A DNA stretch of 5,545 nucleotides from Draconibacterium sp. Lineage in GTDB: Bacteria; Bacteroidota; Bacteroidia; Bacteroidales; Prolixibacteraceae. Shown in pieces: positions 1-5,545 of the stretch. The stretch spans positions 1 through 5,545 of the forward strand of contig JALUZN010000404.1 in the NCBI GenBank assembly GCA_027011835.1. Direction: 5' to 3'. Every line of letters begins with the position of its first letter. Position 1 is the first letter of the stretch. Position numbers and translations under genes: made by a program. The notes below the pieces were generated by a model that was given only the letters and a program-made list of their open reading frames with translations, made no database searches and had not been told where the DNA came from.

Positions 1-92
1 GATTAATAACTTCGACATTGTTAACGCTTATTGTTATTCCTTGTGTTTACGATGTGTTAGACCGGTTTAAAAGTTTATTTGTGAAGAGATAG
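1..92 (+). CDS. C-terminal end of an RND efflux permease (5' part outside window)
   Basis: The reading frame beginning at base 3 gives 29 residues, starting LITSTLLTLIVIPCVYDVLD, and ends at a TAG at 90-92. This is the characteristic last half-helix and short basic cytoplasmic tail of an RND/HAE1 permease: a Ser/Thr-rich stretch, a hydrophobic helix with a Pro, a Val-Tyr pair and then a D-R-F-K tail. The equivalent stretch of the next gene reads LSTILTLVFIPTLYSGLENS, so the two proteins look related. Unlike that neighbour, this protein stops where RND permeases normally stop and has no ATPase extension. It lies 64 bases upstream of the fused gene on the same strand, which suggests a shared transcript. 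Family assignment rests on a short tail only; a subclass (HAE1 or other) cannot be given. Confidence 0.82.
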   Translation, partial: LITSTLLTLIVIPCVYDVLDRFKSLFVKR

Positions 93-156
93 CCATTGTT
101 AGTAAAATCAGAGTCATTAGCGTGCCGGTAAGGCGTTTCAATACAAAGAGAGAAGA

Positions 157-3100
157 ATGAAATTCATCATAAATAGAAAAATATTTATAAGCATGTTGTT
201 TTTAGGGCTTACCCTTTTGGGGATTAAGTCTTACAAAATGCTTCCGGTTGAATTAATGCCAAATGCCGAGTTGCCCATGCTCTTTGTCAGCGTTGGTTCG
301 TCGGTCGAGGTCGACCCCGCTTATATGGAGAGCCAGGCAGTTATTCCCATCGAAGGTGCCATAAATACTTTGGAGGGAATTGAAAGTGTTGAGTCGAATA
401 TCTCAGCCCGTTCAGCTTCCATTCAGGTAAATTTCAAACAAAATGTAAATACAAAATATACATTCCTGAAACTTCAGGAAAAAATTGATTTGATAAAAAA
501 CAGCCTTGGCGACAACTTTACCGTGCGGGTAAACAAGGTCAATATTCAGCAAATTAGTAGTCAGTTTATGGAGCTGCAAGTGCGTGGCACGGGTGGTACC
601 GACCGTTTACGAAATATTGTAGATAAAGATATTGCTGCCGATTTGGAGAATATAGACGGAATTGCATCGGTAACCGTTTTTGGGGGAAAAGAGCGGTCGA
701 TAGAAGTAACCTATAACAAAGCCGCCTGCGAAGCCTACCATATTACTCCCGCCCAAATAAGGAATGCCATTTCGCGCAACTCGGCAAGCCGTACTTTTGC
801 CGGCTATTTACACGATTCGAAAAGACAATATTTTGTTCATGTTACTGCCGAATACGAAAATGTTTCGGACATTGAAAATATTGTTGTTGCCGACGGCCCT
901 GTCTATCTGAAAGATGTTGCAACCGTTTTTTTTGGTGTAAAAGAGGAAACTACAATTAGCCGTGTAAACGGGCTCGACGCGGTTTCAATGATTTTAGTAA
1001 ACGACTCGCAAGCCAATTTAATCGACCTTTCGCACAAAGTTGAAAAACAGATTGCCGCGTTAAATAAAAAGTTGGCTCCGAAAGAGGTTGAGATTGTTGT
1101 TCAAACCAACATGGCCGAAACCATGGAGAAGAACATCGACCAAATTATCGACCTTGCACTGGTTGGAGGCTTGCTTGCCATTTTTGTTTTGTGGATGTTT
1201 TTAAAAAATTTCCGCATTGTTTCGTTTATCGCTCTGGCCATTCCAATTTCGGTATTCACCGCTTTTAATCTTTTTTATGCTTTCAATATTTCGTTAAACA
1301 GTTTAACGCTTGTGGGTTTGGTATTGGCAATTGGCATGTTGCTCGACAATAGTATTGTTGTGCTCGAAAATATCTATCGACTCTCGGGCAACAATTACGA
1401 TGCCGAACGGGCTGTAACGCAAGGAACAAAAGAAGTTTGGCGCTCTATTGTTGCTGCAACATTAACTACGGTTACGGTATTTCTGCCCTTTCTTTTCTCG
1501 TCCGACTATATGGTAAAACTCCTCGGTAATCATGTGGGAGTTTCCATAATTTCAACATTAATGGTTTCGTTGTTTGTGGCACTGCTGCTTATTCCGGCAG
1601 CTGCCCACTTTTTGCTGAAAGGGAAAAGGCAGAAAAATATTTTTTACGAAAAAGTTACCACCAACAATCGTATTGTTCAGATTTATCTCCTTCTTTTAAA
1701 GGCAAGTATGCGCACACCTGCCAAAACAATTATTGGTGCAGTTGTGCTGTTTTTTCTCACCATTTTTATTGCGCTGGCTGTTAGTGTAAACAATCTTTCG
1801 GAGGTTGAACAAACACAGTTCTCTATTTATGTAACCATGCCAACCGGTTCAACTCTCGAAGCCACCGACTTGGTTGTTACCGATGTTGAATCGCGACTAA
1901 AAGACATTGAAGAGAAAAAAGATTTGATTTCGAAAATTCAGAAAGAGGAGGCTATTTTAACGTTTATTCTGAAAGACGATTACAAAAAGATAAATAACCG
2001 AACCATTGCCGAGATAAAAGCAGATGTTGAAAAGAAAGTAAAGAAAGTTGCCAACGCCAGAATTAGTTTAACGGCTCCTACATCGAGCGCCAGTTTTGGT
2101 GGTGGCGGCAGCAGGCGTTCGGGTACCGAAAACTTTGGCCGGTTTATGGGAATTGGAAGTAACCGCGAGCGCATTGTAATTAGAGGAAGCAATTTTGAGG
2201 TGATGAAAGGTGTGGCCGACGATATTCTTTATTATGTCGATGATTTGGAGTCGACACGGAGTGCATATATAAATATTGTGGGTAATCGCCCCGAAGTGCA
2301 CCTCTTTTTTAATCAGCTGCTTTTAACCGAATACGGACTTACCTTAAACAATATTACATCGGAATTGGCAACCTTCTCGAGTGAGTTTACAGCCGGCGGC
2401 GTTAATTTTAATCAGGGAAACAACGAGTACGAGATTGTAATAAAAGAGGAGCAGTTCGACGATGAAGAGAAGGCAAAAGAGAAAGGAATCGACGATTTAC
2501 GACATCTGCAAATTAGTAATAACAGTGGGGCAACATACGATTTGCAAGATGTTGCACAATTGGTTTATTCGTCGGGAAAAGCAAGTATAAAACGAGTAAA
2601 TCAGGAAAAACAGATAGAACTTACCTACCGGTTTATTTCCGAAGCCGAAGCGTCGAAAGAGTTGCTGGAAGCGTACCGTTTAGAGATTGATGAAATAGTA
2701 AGCTCGTATAAATTGCCTTCGGGTGTTGCCATCGAGGTTATTCACGAAGAGGATCAGTTTTCGGAGTTTTATTTTCTTATTGCCGCTGCATTTATCTTAA
2801 TTTTAATGATTCTCGCTTCGGTTTTCGAATCAATCTCAACACCGTTTGTATTAATGTTTTCCATTCCGCTGGCAGCAATCGGCTCGTTTCTCGCACTTAT
2901 TTTTACCGGAAACAGTCTGTTTAGCGCCAATACATTAATGGGTTTTATTATCCTTATTGGGGTAGTGGTAAACAACGGAATTATTTTAATCGATTACACC
3001 AATATTCTCCGAAAACGTGGGTACAGGAAATCGCGGGCACTTATGTCGGCAGGATTGTCGCGGGTGCGCCCTATTTTAATTACGGCAATTACTACCATTG

Positions 3101-3261
3101 TTGCGCTTTTCCCGCTGGCAATGGGGCAGGCCGAGTATGTGGGTGCCATTGGTGCACCTTTTGCAATTACCGTTATTGGCGGGCTGTCGTTAAGCACAAT
3201 TCTAACACTGGTCTTTATTCCAACGCTTTACTCGGGGCTCGAAAACTCGTTAAACTGGATA
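157..3261 (+). other. RND/HAE1 permease module of the fused protein (residues 1-1035)
   Basis: This module has the two-fold RND repeat of one helix, a large periplasmic loop, then five helices, twice over. TM4 reads GLVLAIGMLLDNSIVVLEN, where AcrB has its Asp407-Asp408 pair; here the pair is D397-N398. TM10 reads LIGVVVNNGIILIDY, where AcrB has Lys940; here it is N939. The arginine and threonine matching AcrB Arg971 and Thr978 appear kept as R969 and T976 in RVRPILIT. One acidic residue of the proton relay therefore remains. Asp-Asn and Asn-Asn variants are, to my recollection, common in non-enterobacterial HAE1 permeases, so the module may still be proton-coupled. The second periplasmic region includes a Gly/Ser/Arg-rich stretch at residues 646-656. 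Module boundaries are approximate. Confidence 0.9.
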
Positions 3262-4872
3262 AAATCGTTGCACTGGGGAGTTAAAACTACTATGGCACTT
3301 CTCTTTCTTGCGGGCACAGGATTTATCTATTTTAAAGTCGATACTTTTCTTTGGCAGCTTCTCGATTTTGTCTTGTTGGTTATTTTAATTCCCGGAGTTA
3401 CTGCATTTATTCTCACCAGTTTACGGCAAGCCAGCACAAAAGTTATCGACGAAAACGAACCGATACGAATTACAATCAGGAAATTGGTAAAAGTGTACGA
3501 CCGCGACTCGCGATTTGTGCGCGAATGGAAATTGGGGTTGAAAATGCGCGAACGTGCCGGCTTAACAAAAGACTTTAAAAAAGCCCGCGATTTTGCCGAG
3601 TTAATTTGGCAAATTCCGCTATTTGCATTTTTAATCTATTTCACATTTTTCTATGTGAACAGTAAATTCGAAACCTGGTTTCTTTCGCATCTGGTCTATT
3701 TCTTTCAGTTTTTGCTGCTTATCCCAATCAGCCAGGTACTTATCAACAAAAATAAAGCAACCGGAAAAGCTATTTATTTAAAGTTGAAACGATGGATGTA
3801 CAACCTTATTTATTGGGGAACTCCGCTGGTTTTTCTTTTCATATTTATAAAAAAGTGGGATAACTTAGGAGTGGTAATTTTTGTTGGAATTATTTGGATG
3901 ATACTTCTCATTATCTATCGTTCGGGCAAATACATTCACGATAAAAATGTAAATATTGCCCGTATTGAAGGCCGTTTCGGAAAACTTCGCCGCGGGTATT
4001 TTTCAATGGTACGACGAATTCCTGTTATTGGAAAACATAAAACTCCTTTCCGTGCACTAAACGGCGTTTCGCTCGAAATACGAACCGGAATGTTTGGTTT
4101 GCTTGGCCCCAATGGAGCCGGAAAATCGACTATGATGCGTATTATTTGCGGAATTCTGGAACAGAGTTACGGGAAAATATGGATTAACGGGTTAGACACA
4201 CAAGAATACCGCGAAGAGTTGCAGGGACTAATTGGTTACCTGCCACAGGCATTCGGAACCTACGAAAATATGTCGGCTTTCGAATTCCTCGATTATCAGG
4301 CAATTTTAAAAGGATTAAAAGATACCAAATTGCGAAATGAACGGCTGGAATATGTTTTAAGAAACGTTCATATGTGGGAAAGAAGAAACGATAAAATCGG
4401 CTCGTTTTCGGGAGGAATGAAACAGCGAATTGGCATAGCGCAAATTTTGCTGAACCTGCCGCGTATTCTTGTAGTCGATGAACCGACTGCCGGGCTCGAC
4501 CCGCGTGAAAGAATCCGATTCCGAAATTTGTTGGTGGAGTTAAGCCGCGAAAGAATTGTTATTTTCTCGACCCACATTATCGAAGATATTTCGAGTTCGT
4601 GCAATCAGGTTGCTGTAATTAATCGCGGCGATTTAAAATATTTTGGAACACCAACCGATATGGTAAGTAAAGGCGAAAACTTTGTTTGGCAATTTACAAT
4701 TCCGGCAAAAGAGTTCGACGATTTTGCCGATAAACAATTAATTGTTCACCACATGCGCGATGGCGAAAATATTAGAGTGCGATGCCTGGCAAAAGAAAAA
4801 CCGGCAGAGAATGCGGTAAATGTTTCGCCGCACCTCGAAGATGCTTATTTGTGTTTGCTTAAAGACTTTTAA
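157..4872 (+). CDS. RND efflux permease fused to six extra membrane helices and an ABC-type ATPase
   Basis: A single 1571-residue inner-membrane protein; usual RND permeases are about 1000-1070 residues. Residues 1-1035 form a full RND permease: TM1 near 8-29 followed by the family's LPVELMPNAELP segment, a periplasmic porter region, TM2-6 (about 331-486), TM7 (521-545), a second porter region, and TM8-12 (about 870-1026). Residues 1044-1260 add six predicted helices. Residues 1297-1571 are an ABC ATPase with Walker A GPNGAGKST (1317-1325), Q-loop Q1364, signature SGGMKQR (1418-1424), Walker B ending in D1441-E1442, D-loop GLD (1446-1448) and H-loop H1473. All residues needed for ATP hydrolysis are present. 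The ATG at 157 is the first possible start after an in-frame TAG at 118-120; it follows a purine-rich AAAGAGAGAAGA and gives the normal RND N-terminus. The RND half is expected to export lipophilic or toxic compounds with an adaptor and outer-membrane channel; the ATPase's role is unknown. Substrate cannot be inferred. Base and codon style look the same in both halves, with no sign of a recent joining error. Confidence 0.95.
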   Translation: MKFIINRKIFISMLFLGLTLLGIKSYKMLPVELMPNAELPMLFVSVGSSVEVDPAYMESQAVIPIEGAINTLEGIESVESNISARSASIQVNFKQNVNTKYTFLKLQEKIDLIKNSLGDNFTVRVNKVNIQQISSQFMELQVRGTGGTDRLRNIVDKDIAADLENIDGIASVTVFGGKERSIEVTYNKAACEAYHITPAQIRNAISRNSASRTFAGYLHDSKRQYFVHVTAEYENVSDIENIVVADGPVYLKDVATVFFGVKEETTISRVNGLDAVSMILVNDSQANLIDLSHKVEKQIAALNKKLAPKEVEIVVQTNMAETMEKNIDQIIDLALVGGLLAIFVLWMFLKNFRIVSFIALAIPISVFTAFNLFYAFNISLNSLTLVGLVLAIGMLLDNSIVVLENIYRLSGNNYDAERAVTQGTKEVWRSIVAATLTTVTVFLPFLFSSDYMVKLLGNHVGVSIISTLMVSLFVALLLIPAAAHFLLKGKRQKNIFYEKVTTNNRIVQIYLLLLKASMRTPAKTIIGAVVLFFLTIFIALAVSVNNLSEVEQTQFSIYVTMPTGSTLEATDLVVTDVESRLKDIEEKKDLISKIQKEEAILTFILKDDYKKINNRTIAEIKADVEKKVKKVANARISLTAPTSSASFGGGGSRRSGTENFGRFMGIGSNRERIVIRGSNFEVMKGVADDILYYVDDLESTRSAYINIVGNRPEVHLFFNQLLLTEYGLTLNNITSELATFSSEFTAGGVNFNQGNNEYEIVIKEEQFDDEEKAKEKGIDDLRHLQISNNSGATYDLQDVAQLVYSSGKASIKRVNQEKQIELTYRFISEAEASKELLEAYRLEIDEIVSSYKLPSGVAIEVIHEEDQFSEFYFLIAAAFILILMILASVFESISTPFVLMFSIPLAAIGSFLALIFTGNSLFSANTLMGFIILIGVVVNNGIILIDYTNILRKRGYRKSRALMSAGLSRVRPILITAITTIVALFPLAMGQAEYVGAIGAPFAITVIGGLSLSTILTLVFIPTLYSGLENSLNWIKSLHWGVKTTMALLFLAGTGFIYFKVDTFLWQLLDFVLLVILIPGVTAFILTSLRQASTKVIDENEPIRITIRKLVKVYDRDSRFVREWKLGLKMRERAGLTKDFKKARDFAELIWQIPLFAFLIYFTFFYVNSKFETWFLSHLVYFFQFLLLIPISQVLINKNKATGKAIYLKLKRWMYNLIYWGTPLVFLFIFIKKWDNLGVVIFVGIIWMILLIIYRSGKYIHDKNVNIARIEGRFGKLRRGYFSMVRRIPVIGKHKTPFRALNGVSLEIRTGMFGLLGPNGAGKSTMMRIICGILEQSYGKIWINGLDTQEYREELQGLIGYLPQAFGTYENMSAFEFLDYQAILKGLKDTKLRNERLEYVLRNVHMWERRNDKIGSFSGGMKQRIGIAQILLNLPRILVVDEPTAGLDPRERIRFRNLLVELSRERIVIFSTHIIEDISSSCNQVAVINRGDLKYFGTPTDMVSKGENFVWQFTIPAKEFDDFADKQLIVHHMRDGENIRVRCLAKEKPAENAVNVSPHLEDAYLCLLKDF
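3262..4044 (+). other. Linker with six additional predicted membrane helices (residues 1036-1296)
   Basis: Hydrophobic segments are visible at about 1044-1060, 1066-1088, 1148-1167, 1174-1196, 1214-1231 and 1236-1256. The loops at 1089-1147 and 1197-1212, and the tail after 1257, are strongly basic, while the other loops are short. By the positive-inside rule this places the helices as three hairpins, with the long loops and the following ATPase in the cytoplasm. That fits an RND core whose C-terminus is also cytoplasmic. Six helices next to an ABC-2 class ATPase recall an ABC-2 permease subunit, but I recognise no ABC-2 permease motif, and the 2+4 split by a charged loop is not typical. I cannot assign this region to a known family. 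Confidence 0.7.
3463..3498 (+). other. Candidate displaced first strand and A-loop of the ABC ATPase (residues 1103-1114)
   Basis: Residues I1103, I1105, I1107, L1110, K1112 and Y1114 fit the pattern that normally opens an ABC ATPase (I-x-I-x-x-L-x-K-x-Y), where the Tyr stacks on the adenine of ATP. In ordinary family members the next conserved element, ALxGVSLEI, follows within roughly ten residues. Here it begins at A1300, about 185 residues later, with four membrane helices between. No comparable strand is obvious immediately before A1300 (residues 1264-1299 are basic and lack the pattern). The match is by eye to a short, degenerate motif, so it is a hypothesis. Confidence 0.45.
4045..4869 (+). 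other. ABC-2 class ATPase module of the fused protein (residues 1297-1571)
   Basis: The module starts at FRALNGVSLEI and continues through Walker A (K1323 contacts phosphate), YLPQ with Q1364, the helical region 1370-1410, signature 1418-1424, Walker B with catalytic E1442, and H1473. The GYLPQ, GGMKQRIGIAQ and EPTAGLDP wording is that of the DrrA/CcmA-type exporters, not of lipid-flippase or importer ATPases. The region after the H-loop (about 1505-1571), ending HLEDAYLCLL, resembles the usual C-terminal tail of this class (consensus roughly P-x-LED-x-YL). The module is thus complete at its C-terminal end and looks catalytically competent. It would face the cytoplasm and must pair with a second ATPase domain to work, either from another copy of this protein or from a separate subunit. 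Confidence 0.93.
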
Positions 4873-4938
4873 TAAATAGACTGTTAGGGTATTAGAAAAG
4901 CAGGCTGTTTAAAATAGTGATAAAAAAATTATTTCCCG

Positions 4939-5517
4939 ATGAAAAAAATAGTAATAATAAACGGACATCCCAACAAAGAAAGTTTCTGTTTCGAGTTGGC
5001 TAAACGATATAAAAAGGGAGTCGGTTTTTCGGGAGTCGAGTGTAACTTAATAAATCTCACAGATTTAAATTTTTCGCCAATATTAAAATATGGCTACCAC
5101 AAAAGAACAGAGCTTGAACCCGATTTAATAAATATTCAGAACGAAATTTTGCAGGCCACACATTTGGTTTTTGTTTACCCCATTTGGTGGGGTACGCCAC
5201 CGGCTCTTTTAAAAGGGTTTATTGAACGGGTATTTTTGCCTGAGTTTGCTTTTAAATATCGCAAAAACTCTCTGCTTTGGGACAAACTATTAACCGGAAA
5301 AACAGCCCGGTTAATTGTTACTATGGACACTCCAAAATGGTATTACCGGTTTGTTTATAAACGCCCGGGGCACAATGCAATGAAAAAAGGCGTGTTGCAG
5401 TTTTGCGGTGTTAATCCGGTGAAAATAACTACGTTGTCACCGGTAAAAACGGCTGATAAAGAGAAAATTGAAAGGTGGCTGAATAAAATTGAGAAATTGG
5501 GACAAAAGTTGAAATAA
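4939..5517 (+). CDS. Flavodoxin-fold NAD(P)H-dependent oxidoreductase (quinone reductase type)
   Basis: This is a 192-residue soluble cytoplasmic protein of the Flavodoxin_2 family (quinone reductases, MdaB/KefF-like proteins). It starts directly with the first beta-strand and flavin-phosphate loop, IINGHPNKESFC (residues 6-17). It then has the family hallmark YPIWWGTPPALLKGF (80-94), whose Trp-Trp-Gly lies by the flavin isoalloxazine ring, and EFAFKY (102-107). The family uses FAD or FMN to pass two electrons from NAD(P)H to quinones, nitro- or azo-compounds; the real substrate here is unknown. Length is normal and there is no signal peptide. The ATG at 4939 is chosen because it precedes the first strand by only three residues; no Shine-Dalgarno site is visible, only an A-rich stretch (4922-4928), as is usual in Bacteroidota. 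It lies 66 bases after the fused transporter with no clear terminator or promoter between, so co-transcription is possible. A role in dealing with quinone or electrophile stress alongside the pump is inference. Confidence 0.92.
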   Translation: MKKIVIINGHPNKESFCFELAKRYKKGVGFSGVECNLINLTDLNFSPILKYGYHKRTELEPDLINIQNEILQATHLVFVYPIWWGTPPALLKGFIERVFLPEFAFKYRKNSLLWDKLLTGKTARLIVTMDTPKWYYRFVYKRPGHNAMKKGVLQFCGVNPVKITTLSPVKTADKEKIERWLNKIEKLGQKLK

Positions 5518-5545
5518 CTTACATATCGAAAAAAGAGTATAAAAT

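Noticed and set aside
93..156. Promoter or small gene between the two permease genes
   Set aside because: The gap shows no promoter motif, hairpin or coding frame of note; only a purine-rich stretch just before the ATG at 157.
2092..2124. Gly/Ser/Arg-rich stretch in the second periplasmic region as a repeat or frameshift scar
   Set aside because: It is short and in frame, with ordinary permease sequence on both sides. Flexible loops like this are common in RND porter regions.
1980..3197. Minus-strand open frames at 1980-2192, 2068-2301, 2769-2975 and 2994-3197
   Set aside because: All lie wholly inside the well-supported permease frame, are 67-77 codons long, and have low-complexity or membrane-antisense composition with no recognisable domain.
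3351..3578. Plus-strand 75-codon frame inside the linker region
   Set aside because: It overlaps the fused gene in another frame, and its Arg/Lys/Ser/Tyr-rich translation matches no family I recognise. The fused frame carries the membrane helices here.
3541..4006. Separate ABC gene starting at an internal ATG (3544 or 4006)
   Set aside because: The frame is continuous from 157 with no stop. Neither internal ATG has a convincing upstream binding site, and a start at 4006 would lack the first ATPase strand and any membrane anchor.
4368..4604. Minus-strand 78-codon frame over the ATPase motifs
   Set aside because: It is the antisense of highly conserved ABC signature and Walker B coding sequence, a common artefact.
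4873..4938. Terminator or Bacteroidota promoter (TAnnTTTG type) between the transporter and the reductase
   Set aside because: The gap is AT-rich, but I find no stable GC stem followed by a T run and no good -7 or -33 box.

Overview
The window looks like a Bacteroidota chromosome segment, possibly from the Marinilabiliales/Prolixibacteraceae neighbourhood (the lineage is inferred from codon style and protein flavour only). It is AT-leaning, and all three genes lie on the plus strand. Translation signals are weak and A-rich rather than strong Shine-Dalgarno sites, and the protein sequences resemble Bacteroidota efflux operons.

Layout: bases 1-92 hold the last 29 codons of an RND-type efflux permease. 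After a 64-base gap comes one very large uninterrupted gene (157-4872, 1571 residues) that fills most of the window. After a further 66 bases there is a flavodoxin-fold NAD(P)H/quinone oxidoreductase-type gene (4939-5517, 192 residues). The last 28 bases hold nothing recognisable.

The large gene is the reason to look at this window. Its first ~1035 residues are a complete 12-helix RND/HAE1 efflux permease. It does not stop where such a permease normally does. It continues through about 260 residues carrying six more predicted membrane helices, then into a complete ABC-type ATPase of the ABC-2 exporter (DrrA/CcmA-like) class with every catalytic motif intact. A proton-driven pump and an ATP-driven motor are therefore encoded in one polypeptide. 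A strand matching the usual first beta-strand and A-loop of an ABC ATPase (I-x-I-x-x-L-x-K-x-Y, residues 1103-1114) lies about 180 residues before the rest of that domain, separated from it by four membrane helices. The ATPase may therefore be split by a membrane insertion.

The upstream permease remnant and the fused protein would form a tandem RND pair, as in heteromeric RND pumps such as MdtBC. The adaptor and outer-membrane channel, if present, would lie upstream of the window. The oxidoreductase downstream may be co-transcribed, but its functional link to the pump is unclear.
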